Below, piece after piece: positions 50,401 through 61,400 of a DNA stretch of 64,000 bases. The notes under the pieces are model-generated. The model worked only from the letters and a program-made list of their open reading frames with translations, did no database searches and was not told the origin of the DNA. This DNA comes from Tribonema minus. Taxonomy: Eukaryota; Sar; Xanthophyceae; Tribonematales; Tribonemataceae. The stretch is taken from assembly GCA_017506865.1 (NCBI GenBank), contig JAFCMP010000412.1:496001-560000 (forward strand), written 5' to 3'. Position 1 is the stretch's first letter. The number at the start of each line of letters is the position of its first letter. The position numbers were made by a program, and so were the translations under genes.

Positions 50401-53400
50401 TGTGGTGCCAAAATTGGTGTTTAACGTTTTCGATGACTTCATCGACCTATGGCATAGACAGCTATGCTGACGTTGCAGCTGTGAGCGCAGTCACCAATAC
50501 GCGGCAGCGGAGCCAACGATGATCGCATACACCTACAACAGCTCCTGATAATCCCATGAACTACGCACACACGCAGGCTCCGTCAAACAGAACACTGGCC
50601 TACACGTTCATTGGAGTGCAGCACGCAAGGCAGCGGTGCGTAAAACGCGCAGCACGCTACACGGACAGTATAGTGCAGCGTGCAATGGAGTGGTGCGCAA
50701 GTTGTACTGCTGCAGCAGCGCTCACCACCACTTGGCAGAGGATCTAAGGGAAGGGCACAGCATCTGTGTTACGCATGGTGCCGAAGTCTATTTCAATTGA
50801 TCATGAGCTTATAAAACCATAGAAATGGTTTTGCTGGTACCGTAAACTACACATGCAGACAGGCTCCACCGAACAGCCCAGTGCAGCACACGTACTGAAC
50901 TGTGTAGCATGCAAGTACGCAAGTGTACTGAACAGTGCAGCACGCAAGTACGCAAGTGTACCGCCGCAGCAGCGCTCACCACCACGTGGCGGAGGAGCCC
51001 ACAGGCACGCTGCCAAAGGGCACAGCGTCGGTGTCGCGTATCGCGCCGAAATTGTCGTAAGACGAGCCCATGAAGCCACGCACGCTAGCGGCGGCCGCCT
51101 GCAGTCCCACCATCTTGGAGTCAAAGAGGAGGCCGTCGGCATTTGCGGCGTCGCCATAGAAGAGCGCGGCAAAGCTGGGCAGCAGCGAGGCTTCGACGAG
51201 GTCGGCCTGTTTGTGACAGTTGAAGTTGAAGCGCGCATGCAGGCTGCGGTTCAGAAGGTGGGGGGGAAGGAGCTAGACTACTGCATGTTGAAGCGCTCTT
51301 TGGTATCACCTGTGACGGGTGAAGTGCAGGCGCAGGCTGCGGTTCAGAGGGTTTGGGAAGGAGCTACTGCATGTTTGCTATCACCTGTGACAGTTATTGT
51401 GCGTGTGCAGGCTGCGGTCCAGAAGGATTGGGAAGGAGCTACTGCATGTTTACTGCTGGCACACGGAGAGAGCCTGGCCGTCAACCAGCTACTATAGTCA
51501 CAACCACCGCAACCCTACACCTAACCCTAACCCCAATCCTGACAGGCATCCCCATATGCACCCACCTGCACGGCCGCAATGTTGCCGGGCAGCATGTCGG
51601 GAGTGGTCACGACGATGTGCGCCGGCACAACCGCCAGGTTGCACGTCGTGTACTCATCTATGGGGGCCAGGGCAGCAGTGCTCCCCGGCGCGCAGAGCAG
51701 CTGGTACTCGCCCGCCACCTCAGGGGGTACCGTCCCCTCCTTGGTGAAGGCGACGTCGCACACGCCGTCTTGCAGGCACTGGAAAGACCCCGCGTAGTCC
51801 TGCGCAGGAGGGCGGGGGGGGGGGGGTCAAGGGGCGGGGGGGGGGGGGGGGGGGTTAGGAGGGGCAGCGATGGGGCTGAGCGGTGCGAATGAAGCTTCTA
51901 GAAGCGGCCTTTCAGGCGATTGCAGAACTCAACAAAAAGCAGTAGTTACCCTCCAGGCACCACCAAAAATCATATCGTACCTTCATCAGATGGTGCAAGC
52001 GTTACCGCTCAGCGCCTGTGCGGCAATTTTGCAGTGCTCAGCAAGGATGCAGAGTGCAAGAGGCGCGCGTGTTTTTAACTGTTTCTTAATTATCATGAAA
52101 AACTTCTTGGTCAAAAATGTAAAAAAACTAAAAGTTTTGAAGTGCACTCCCCCGGCGCTCGCCAGAGCGCTGCCATGGTGGAGCGCTGCTTGGGCCTTTA
52201 GCCGCGCACTGTGTGCAACGATGCACACATGCGCAAACGCATCGTTGCACACAGTACGCAAACGACTTGAAGTGGTGCTGTTGTCGCTGCATTGGTCTGC
52301 CTTCGCACAGCAAGTCTACCTGCTGATACATGTTGCAAACTGGATACATCGAGCCGCCTCTGCACGCGCAGTGCGGCACGCTTTGTCTGTTTGCGGGGAA
52401 ACAGTGCAAAGCTGACACTATGCTGCAGCAGCGCACAGTCAACAGCGATTTTGCAGCAGCGCTCGGCTGGCAGCACATCATCTCCCTCGCCCGAAGGCGA
52501 GCGAGTCACGGACACAACTTGAAGTATGATCGATCAATCAATACCTACGTACCACCGGCCTGGTGCGGCAATCAATACCTACATACCACTCGCCTGGTAC
52601 GGCTCGTCGGCGTCCTGCGTGCACACGCGCTGCAAGTTGAAGTGTACTCAATCAGTCGATACCTACATACCACTCGCCTGGTACGGCTCGTCGGCGTCCT
52701 GCGTGCACGCGCCGGCGCACGCGTCGCAGATGGCGCTGACGCCGTCCTCCGCCGCGCCGGCGACGCCGGGGGCGCAGCTGCCGCCAAAGAAACCCTTGAC
52801 GGCCTCAATGTCGTTGGGCATCGTGCTGTTGGCGTCTGCAGACGTGAGGACACCGGCTTCGAGGAGCGCGCCGACGGGCATGAACCAGCCGGCCGTCTTG
52901 CGGTACCCTGTGGGAGGGGGAAGAGGGGGGGCGGGGGGGGGGAGTTCAAAGGTAGAGTTGGCTAGGGGGTTTGCTATGGGCCATGATCAAGGTGGTTGGG
53001 GGGGGGGGGGGGGGCTTGAGGGGTAGAGTTGGCTAGGGGGGTTGCAAGGGGCATGTTGATAAAAGAGGTGGTTGTGGTTACGGGGTGAACAACGGGTCTT
53101 GTCCCCTCCCCAGACTTTTGGCAGGAGCGCGCCTGCTGGTGGCGTGACAGTGAAGCAGCCGCACGACTTGTGTTGTGCCGTTGCAGAGCTCAGCAGCATT
53201 TGGGTCAGACGCGGCACAAGAGGTGATGCCACGAGCCTTCAGTCTGTTGTTGTTGCCGGTACGGATGCGCGTGAGTTGAAAGCAGCAGCGCCCGTTGCAC
53301 GCTGAGCATTGCTTTGTTGCCATCGTTTGCAGATGCACAGCTACACTTGCAATGCGCACCCATTGTGGTTCTTATATGCAATGCTCAAAATGAAATGGTA

Positions 53401-55827
53401 GACGATGATCTGAGCCAAGACTGGTAAAAACTCTCGAAACATGATGCGCATCACGCATGTGTGGCTGGCATCTCGGAGCATGATGAGACAATAGGTGCTG
53501 GGTGAAGAGAGATTGACGTCTGTTAAAATGATGTTCATTGCAACTCCAGTAGCGCCAGTGGGGGTGACTTAGAATTGTCTCTGTCACTGGCAGTGCTGCC
53601 ACAATTCATTCAATGTGGGAGTACATGCATAATGCAGTGCAGACTAGGTCGCTGCATGGGGCGTAAACCTTAGGAACACACAGGGCCTCCCACCTCCATT
53701 GGGGCCCTGGTGAGTTCAAGATGAGGACAACTCCTTGAGTACAGCACATGGGCACAACCTCATCCCCAAACTCACGCAGACTGGCAGGCACGCACAAAGT
53801 AACCTGCGCTCTCGGGCCTCTAGGTGTGCCAGATTCATTGAATCATTGGCACACCGGAGCCCCGATAGCTAGATCAAACAAACAATGCGTGCATATCACC
53901 CGTGTACGCTGTGAGCATTACATCACCTGCGTACACTAGCAGCATTGCTTCACTGACGGGCGCACTCCACAGGCACATAGAAGTATGTACGTACCTGTGT
54001 GTCCAGACACCTTGCCGCGTAAGTCCTCCCAGCTCTTGATGCCATCCGCGGCGCGCACGACGGCGATGGAGTGGTACTCTACGGCAGACGCGGTGGTGCC
54101 CTCGCCATATTTCTGCACAATTGACAGCAAGACCAGAGCAACAGATTCGACGTTGAAAACACTGCAAGCGCCTGGCTGCACGCCATGACATCGGCTCACG
54201 GTGAAACCGGGTTGATGGAGTTAAATTTTCTGCAGTTGTCAATGACTCCATAGCGGCTGGGCATGCACAATGATTGGGTGTGAATGCCAGCGCCTGGCCT
54301 CAAGCCATGGCATACATCTAGCTGCGGCGGACGCACGCAGTTGCTCTGACATGTATCATCATGACTGGAGTGAATGCACATGTCCCGGTGTGAAGGTCTG
54401 CCAGGTCAATGGCCAACCCTCCCCGCTCATTGACAACATGCAATTGAGAACATGCATTCACTATACTCGTGGGTGGATGTTTCAAAGTTGCTTTGGCTGG
54501 CTTAACCTCAAATGGCCTGTGTGACAGCCAGTACAGGTCAGACATCAGACATCGACTTTGAAGTTGTCTGCTGGGTCAACAACACAATTTCAATAAAATT
54601 TGTCAAAAATTCACTGAAGTAATCGGCATGATGCACATAGCCACCAAACCCTACAACCTAGCATCTACTGAGCAGTGAACGTATTAGTAATATGTTACAA
54701 GTTCAGCATTTCGAGGTTGTACTAGTAAGCTTATAAAAGTACAAAGCGAGCACAGCCACAGGTGCAATGACCGGCACTGCATGACAGCAACTGAAAACTG
54801 AATCTTCGAGTTGCACATGACAGTCACGGAAAATACAGCCTCAACTTGAAGCTGGGGCACTGACGCGCAGTGCACTCACCTCGGCGGCGACTACTTGTAT
54901 GCCGGACGCCTCCGCGGCCTCGAAAGCGGCGCCGCCGTCGAGGCTCATGAGGTGGGCCGTGCCGGCAGCAATCATGCTGATACAAGCGTCTTCATCCGCT
55001 CCGGGCACGCATGAATAGGTGTTTCGCATGGCGGCCGGCGCCGCAGCCACTGGTGCCGCCGCTGCTGCTGCCGCTGTGCGCAGGATGGGCATCATTTGAA
55101 GGCACTTGGTGGCCTCGGCGACGGACACGGTGCTGCGATCAGCATGATATGGGAGTGCGGGGGTGCAACGGCGAGTGCACGCAGCCTCCGAGTGAGTGAG
55201 CGTGATCTGGTCGGCGACAGGGGATCTGCAGTGGCTAGTAGTACTACTGGTAGTACCTCTGCTACTGGCATGGCGGTGCAGACTCACTGCCTCGCATCTC
55301 GAGGCTCTAGTGGCTGCAGTGCATGCTTGCTGATGCTGCAGGACAAGGACCAGCACATGAGTTAGAAAAACGTGAGCGGTTACAAAGGCAGTGTTCACTT
55401 CAGAGTACGTTGAAGTGGCATATAATCTTACGTTGTCCACGCATGATGTGAAGGCTTTAAACAGCCTTCAGGCTGGCGGGTGCCACAGTCGCAGTGCTGC
55501 AAATTACGTGGTGATGACAAATGACAGACATGTCAGCAACGCCTGATGATACTTCAAGACAGTTGGAAGCGGCTCTGAGACAACACCTCGGGTGGTGCTG
55601 CCATATGATTCAGGAGCCGCGTCACCGCTCTCATCCGTGACACCATACACATGGTTAAACCGGGAAGCAGTCACCCAGCCCTGGCAGCCTAGGTCCGAAA
55701 TGTACGCGCAAAAACTGCCGTCTGTACCCGACGCGGCTCACCACCACTTGACGTCCAGCGCTTGCACCCCTTGTACAGACCATGATGTTACTAGCAGGGC
55801 AGCAGCTGCTGATGCCGTCGCTCTCAT
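44469..55827 (-). CDS. Two-lobed transferrin with C-terminal membrane anchor
   Basis: Predicted surface iron(III)-binding transferrin. Minus-strand exons are 55742-55827, 54880-55132, 53995-54112, 52678-52907, 51566-51799, 50980-51206, 49829-50039, 48334-48493, 46938-47096, 46056-46200 and 44469-45033; frame is continuous for about 795 residues. A signal peptide (LLVTSWSVQGVQA) precedes the lobe start VKWCTVSVAEATKC, whose Cys codon is completed across intron 1. Lobe 2 starts ATWCTTTDEEHSKC, again split by a phase 2 intron. Candidate ligands are D94, Y115 and Y231 in lobe 1, with Glu250 where His is usual, and D439, Y574 and H596 in lobe 2, with no clear first Tyr. The anion site reads SGHTGYRKTAGW in lobe 1 and SCHTGYRKTAGW in lobe 2. 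Residues about 730-751 form a single membrane span before a basic cytosolic tail. Intron 4 is GC-AG. Transferrins with membrane association are known in green algae such as Dunaliella. Confidence 0.94.
45076..45093. repeat. G homopolymer in transferrin last intron
   Basis: Eighteen G on the plus strand, so a C tract on the coding strand 42 bp before the last exon; it is placed like an exaggerated polypyrimidine tract. Confidence 0.9.
45255..46055 (-). repeat. Five donor-edge copies of transferrin exon 10
   Basis: Degraded copies of the end of exon 10 (original RHDVFATAGVSPAG) recur near 45888, 45724, 45577, 45429 and 45262, against 46051 for the true site. Spacings are roughly 147-167 bp. 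The copy nearest the exon is the best preserved. Repeat units also share non-coding sequence. Confidence 0.9.
46201..46650 (-). repeat. Acceptor-side repeat units before transferrin exon 10
   Basis: About three units of roughly 130-200 bp upstream of exon 10 (minus sense) repeat its acceptor region and the adjacent intron, including paired ACTTCAAG and CTTGAAGT blocks and a GACGACGCCGG block. Confidence 0.8.
47284..47320 (-). repeat. Copy of transferrin exon 9 acceptor edge
   Basis: The GCGACCAGGCGGCCCACTGC block of the exon 9 start recurs about 205 bp upstream in the preceding intron. Confidence 0.85.
48494..48840 (-). repeat. Acceptor-edge copies of transferrin exon 8
   Basis: The acceptor block of exon 8 (true site 48494) recurs at 48655 and 48817, spaced 161 and 162 bp. 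Homology extends tens of bases into both exon and intron. Confidence 0.9.
49130..49828 (-). repeat. Donor-edge copies of transferrin exon 7
   Basis: The exon 7 end (original DYAQQYGIQ) with its donor at 49828 recurs with donor-like sites near 49672, 49480, 49307 and 49147. Spacings are about 156-192 bp; copies decay with distance. Confidence 0.88.
50040..50980 (-). repeat. Repeat-built intron 6 of transferrin
   Basis: Copies of the exon 6 donor edge (CTCACCACCACGTGGC block, true site just below 50980) occur near 50726 and 50346. Separate intron units of about 130 bp near 50085-50245 repeat a TGCTGCCCGTGGCATA block. Confidence 0.8.
51230..51460 (-). repeat. Tandem intron repeat before transferrin exon 6
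   Basis: Three units of about 80-100 bp share GCAGGCTGCGGTTCAGA and GGAAGGAGCTACTGCATGT blocks. A CCCTAA telomere-like stretch follows at 51511-51540. Confidence 0.85.
51836..51854. repeat. G homopolymer in transferrin intron 4
   Basis: Nineteen consecutive G on the plus strand, with another G run just upstream at about 51814-51826. On the coding strand they form C tracts preceding exon 5. Confidence 0.9.
52535..52677 (-). repeat. Copies of transferrin exon 4 GC-type donor edge
   Basis: The exon 4 end with its GC donor (true site 52677) recurs near 52590 and more weakly near 52554. The best copy keeps GC rather than GT at the donor. Confidence 0.83.
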
Positions 55828-57847
55828 AATCGCGCGCCTCACACTGACGCCGGCGCTGTGTGTAGTGAAACTCTAAAAACACTTTCGAGATCTAAGAGTG
55901 CAGCGCGGCCGCGAGCCTCGATTTTGATTGGCTTCAACTCACGCCTCCCCTAATCAACCTGACCCACCCCAAAAGTAGCAGCCAAGAGACAGCATGCGAG
56001 AGCTTGGATAGCACACCACCCGCACTATCGATGCGTTGAATACAGCTGTTGTGGCGTGGTGGATTCAGATCCGCAAAGTGGCTGAAAACTGGCTTTCCTT
56101 GGGAAAATTGGTTTTAGAAAAAAAATCATGATGTCAGGCACTGTGTCACGAGGACACCAGCAGCATCCAAGTTTTGCGCACATTGGTTCCAGATAAATGC
56201 AGTTGACCAGTGATGCCATCAAATATATATAGTGAAGTGCCATTGAATGCGGGCAACAGTGTCACACGCATCATATCACCCCCACACCAAATGTAATTCC
56301 TCCGAGTCCAAGCACACCAATTAAGCTGCCCAGCGGAAGGGTCCCTGCAAAACGCCATCTAACTTCACCGGACAGTGCTTAGTGACTAGCACAATGGTCA
56401 CGGTATAGCAAGTCAAATTTCAAGTGCCAGGCCATCAGAGCAGTTGCAGAACTACATCTACTTATGTGAACTGCCAGTGCATGTCGGACGTCAACCTCAC
56501 AAGCGTGCATGCATCCGATCACACTCACTGCATCGCGTATGCTCAGTCAGCCTAGACCTACATAAGTACACGCAGCAGGCCGCATTGTGCTGGCAACAAT
56601 GGCTCCATCAGGGCTGCCCAATTTCTGCGCAGAAATACTTCGATTGGCTTTAAGACATAAACAACTTGAAGTGCATGTTGTGGTTCCGTTTGAACATGAT
56701 GATCATGAAGCACGGCCCACTGGCGTGCACATGAATATATTGAAGTTCAAGTTGACGCACGCCAACAATGTACGCATGTACATGTGCATGTGCGCCTTGC
56801 ACACTGTGGCACTCTCAGGCTGACGCATTGGCGTTGAGAGCCTGCCGCCAGCAGATGCAGAGGATCTTCAAGCATTACCAGGAATGTCGTGTGCGAGAGC
56901 GCCGGGGGTATAGGTGGGCATTGAAGTTGGCCTGAACTTGAAGTACAGCAACCCACCGCACAGTGCACCACCAGACATAGTAAAGCAAAGGTGCATGCAA
57001 TGACAGACCAATACAGGGCAGGGGGCGTGTGATGACCACAGCCTGCAGTGCATGGCACACACTCACGCAGTGCATTCAGACGTACTTCAAAGAACATGAT
57101 CTCAAGACAAGAAGCAGCCGTAGCAGCCCTTGCATGGCATTGCACGAGTGTGTGGGGAAGCGTGTGTGAGCTATCGTGCATGAGCCATCATGCAAACTCG
57201 AGCGCCAGAATGTGAGGATTTCTTTCCACCAGGGCTCGCAATGTGATCCAACACCAAGGCAATGGAAACAGACAAAGAAGCGTAAGGCATGCTGGGCGGT
57301 ACACAAGTCAATGGTTGCCATGGTCTGAGGATAATATTTATGGGAACTATGGCAACGAAAATGCCATCCACGTGATGGCCAGATGAAGTTTGACAGGAGC
57401 CCTTATTGTCTGCCCTCAGGTACAACAGTGGCTTACTTTGCGTCGCTCTGATTACAGTGTGTAGCGCAGTCACACCTCTGCCATCAAAGGCAGCGGCAGC
57501 AGCAGCGGCAGCGGCAGCAGCAGCAACAGCAGCAGCAGCTCTGCAGTCACCTTTACGTATTGCCGTAACCTGCGTGCACATCAGACCCACCCAGGTACCC
57601 AGGCGAGCTTCCTTGAAGTTGCAGTGCAAACTTAACAGATACTAGACACCATCCCCGAACACAACAGTGCTGGCAGGTCCGAGATCAAGCTGGTTTTGGA
57701 GCGGCAAACTTGATCATGAAGCTGCTGCGCTCCACAACTCACATTGTGTGCGAGGCTTGCAGTCGCCACGTTCGGTAAGCTGCAGTTACGCTTGCCCCCC
57801 CCCCCCTCCCACTCTCTTCTTGCGGAAGTGATACACATGTGCAAGCA
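55828..57847. other. Spacer between LYR gene and transferrin start
   Basis: No exon is supported. It should contain the transferrin promoter next to 55827 and the 3' end of the LYR transcript. Positions 57480-57545 are an imperfect CAG/CGG triplet repeat that creates an Ala run in one frame. Confidence 0.5.
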
Positions 57848-58268
57848 TCATCTTCCCATTGGCGCTTGGTCGGTGTCGAATGTCCACTCCATATCCTCCT
57901 TTCGCAGGCCCGTGTACGCCATCAGCTGCTCCAGCCCCTTCACTGCGACACTGATTCGTTGCTCCAGCTTCTTAGGATCTGTTTCCAGCGCGCCTTCCCG
58001 GAACTGCAGAGGCAAACCAGAAGCAGTGTGTGTGTTGGTGGTGCCAACATGAACCATGACCAGTTGCACACCATCACAGATTGATATAGATCCAGCAACA
58101 AGCCTCCTGCTACGAGACAAGCATCGGTATCCTCCACTGCTGACACACAATTCTGACCTCTATCCTGATATCCTGCACAAGGGCGTCCCTCTTGATGCTG
58201 GGAAACACTTTTGCATTCCTCAGCACGTGTCTATATAGCCGCAGCATCTGCGTCTTGTTGTGCGCCAT
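57848..58268 (-). CDS. LYR-motif protein, Complex1_LYR family
   Basis: Small mitochondrial-type assembly factor of 88 residues. LYR proteins usually bind acyl carrier protein and help build respiratory complexes or iron-sulfur clusters. Exons are 58158-58268 and 57848-58003, joined in phase 0 by a GT-AG intron (GAG|GTCAGA). The N terminus reads MAHNKTQMLRLYRHVLRNAK, with the LYR tripeptide at residues 11-13. The second exon opens FREG, the conserved Phe-Arg that follows the motif by about 25 residues, and continues as an amphipathic helix. The exact subfamily cannot be set from sequence alone. Its start codon is only 137 bp from that of the divergent kinase gene. Confidence 0.9.
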
Positions 58269-58405
58269 GCTGATAGCGCTGCTGTTACACCTTGACGGCG
58301 CTTTTGTGGGCGGTCAATTTGGTCAAAAGCCAGCTTGAAGTTTTAACTTCCTAGTGACAGTGTCGCGCTTTGATGTTGTGTATTGCACACACACTAGCGC
58401 TAACC
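58269..58405. promoter_or_regulatory. Compact bidirectional promoter, LYR gene and kinase
   Basis: Only 137 bp separate the two start codons, so both genes must be driven from this interval or from within each other's 5' region. The kinase ATG sits in a good context (AACCATGG). No specific element is recognised. Confidence 0.5.
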
Positions 58406-61400
58406 ATGGAGACCACCGATGCAGCTCGCGAGGGCACTCTCGCACAGCACGACTCTGTGGCCTCAGCAATGAGCGATGCTTTCGAGGCAGCGAGAGAGGT
58501 GAACGATGTGCTGCTGCCGACGAGCATCTTCCCACAACACAAGCGTCAATCCATTGTGTCCGAACGGGATAGCACTTTGGAGAGCGAAGCCAGAGACCAG
58601 TTCGATGAGCTACAGGAGCCGAGCCTGGACGAGAACATGGCTGCGGGACAGTAAGTGAACGTACTCCTAGGTATCACCTGCTGAGACCCAATGTGTGAGC
58701 AGATCTTGCACCAGCCTCGTGTGTGATTGAAGCACTGAGTACCAGCAGATTACGCCAGGCTGTACCCGTGTCGTTTGATTAAATTGTGCGCTTGGCGTCG
58801 ACTATGTGCAAATGCATCGGACGGCTCAATTCCTCTGGCCTGCTGCTCGTTGCTGTTGCAGTTTGGGCAGACGATTCGCGCACATGGACTCTGCGCGGAC
58901 GGCAGATGAGGTCACCCCTTCCAGCGCCGTGCATATGCAGAAAGTCCTCCGCCAGAGCCGATTGCTCATTCCCGCAGAGCTGCCCCAGGCTCCCGAGGAA
59001 CTGCTGCAACAGTTCGGGGAGCCGGCGCCGCGCGCGTCCTACATGCCGGAGGTGCACCACCATGGAGGTTTTAAAATGGGGAGGCTGAGCATAATAGGTG
59101 GAGCTGGAGACTCAGGTGATGCGTTTGGCATGAGCAACGCGCGCTGGCATTGATGGCGTACGTAGCTTTCCATGTGTCGCTCGCGCAGCTCAGAGTCAAG
59201 GTTAGACGTCATGAAATTGCTCATCAGTAGTTTGCAAGCACATCAAGCTGCTGAAGAGCACAGGGCATGTTGCGCGCTGCCTGAGCCAGTCATGCCTGTC
59301 AGCACCGGTCATGGAGCATCACATGGTCCCGTGCCAATATATTATGGTCAGGTGGACCGATGCCCGCCGGGGGGCTCAAAAAAGGCTTGGATTGCAGTCG
59401 CTCACACACATTTGAACGTGCACGCGGCGGCATGCTGTCTGGAGTCGTACTGCTTCAATGTCAGTGCGTACCGCGGCCACCTTGTGTGTGTGCGGCATAT
59501 TGGTAGTGTCTCGCATGCGCCTGTGGTAACTTTGGAGGAAGCGCTGCCCCTAAACTGCGCTGGTGCAGCTCGCAAGTACTTTCCTCGTACGCGATCACGT
59601 GCTGCACAGCAAGTGGCGCTCTCGCAGCGCAGCGCGGCGAACAGCAGTACGCGCAGCAGCCAGTAGAGTCAAGCAGGCGACCTGCCACACGCGCATGCTC
59701 TGAGCGAAGTGGTCATCTGTGGGTGCACTTGCATGTCCAACCTGTCTCAAATGTCCGCACGCGAGTGTGCCCTGCGTAGCTGTATAAGCCGGCATGTATT
59801 TACGACTGTCACTGCAGACCCGAATTTTCGGCAGCACACTTTTCCCCTTCGCCCGCCAGGCGACGGCAGCAGCAGCAGCGACCGGCAGGCGGCATGCCAA
59901 GTGACACCCGCTCTGTCTAATCGCTGCGCGCGCGTGCACTTCTGCGGCGCAGGCACGCGCTCCGCGGCGGAGCTGCGCCGCTCCAGCTTCGCGCGCCCCT
60001 CCATCACCAGCGGCGGGCGCCGCCGCAGCACCCTGAGCCACATGTTCAAGCACATGGAGAAACCCGCGGAGGGGAGCGACGTGCCCAGCAGCGCCGCCGG
60101 CGCCGCCGCCGCCGCCGCCGCGGAGCTCGCCGCAGAACTGGAGGCCGCGGATCTGAAGGCGGGGGGGTGGGGGGGGCGGCGGAGGGGGGGGGGGACAAGC
60201 TGGGGGGGGAGGGGCAGGGGGCGGCGCCGGCGTCGGCGCTGCCGCCGTCGCCGCGGCCGCCGCCGCCGCCGCGGCAGCTGACGCGGCGCGCGTCGAGCAT
60301 GATGGGGCTCGGGCTGGCGAGCGTCGCGCGGCTGACGGGGTCGCGGCGCGACGCGTCGATCGCGATGGACGTCGCGACGGCGGACGTCGCGGACCGCGAG
60401 TACATGACGTGCGGCGCCATGTGCAACATCTACACGGCGCGCTGGCACGGCAAGGTGAGCGCGCGCACGGGGGGGCTTTGATGTGTGGTGGTTTTGAGGT
60501 ATTGGTTTAGTTGTAGTCTGTACAGCAGCGCTTTGACGCTCACTGCCATGTGCAACATCTACACGCGGCGCGCGCTGTCACGGCAAGGTGACAGTGCGTA
60601 CGCGGGGGGTGGGCGGGTGGGGTGGGGGGAGGGCTCTGTGTGTGAGTTGAAGTTTTGAGTTGAAGTTTGTACTGCAGCGCTTTGACGCTCGGCGCCATGT
60701 GCAACATGTAGCAGCATGTACATGGCGCGCTGGCATGGCAAGGTGAGCCGGCGGGGGGCGGGGGAGTTGGCTTAGTAGTAGATTCGTCGAAGTTTGTGCG
60801 GCACGGATGGCAATGGCGGTGCGCAGCCATGGCAACGTTGCAGAATGCGAGTACGTGGCATGGGGCGTCACACGCAACGTCTGCGCACTGGCGCGTCAAG
60901 GCCAGCGCGCCAAGGCGAGTACGCGCGGCGCAGCACTCGTCGCCTGCGCTACTGCAACGGAGGGCTCGCGCATCCGGGCTAGGGTTAGAAGGGGGAGTGT
61001 AAGTAGGTTTACACATGCGGCGCGCGCGACGACGCCGCCGCAGATGTGCGTGATAAGTGTGCATGAGCTGCGCCGGCGCTGGCGCACAGCCGGAGCGCTG
61101 ATGCAGGGGCGTCGCGCGACATGGAAACTTCAACTGCTCTGCGCATGAGGCGCAGGGGCAGTCAGTGTTGGAGAATCGCCTGTGCGGCGCCGCAACGTTC
61201 GCCTACACGCCGCGGCGTCTACTGCGGGAAGCGCACAGTGTCGCGCTTGTGAGCATCGCTTATAAATAAGTTAGTACGTGAGCCACAGTGCGGCGAGCGG
61301 CGCTTTTGCAGGCCCTGAGTCTCTGCGTGCAGAAGGCGCTACTCGAGCGCGCCACGGCTGTCGAGAGCTGATACGCTGCGACACCGGCGCAGTGGCTGCG

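Noticed and set aside
57171-57629. Minus-strand open frame with an Ala run
   Set aside because: It depends on a CAG/CGG triplet repeat and shows no motif or splice support.
59747-60448. Minus-strand Arg/Pro-rich open frame
   Set aside because: It is antisense to kinase exon 3 and reflects composition only.
60540-61133. Minus-strand 197-residue open frame
   Set aside because: It overlaps decayed copies of kinase exon 3 and has no conserved content.
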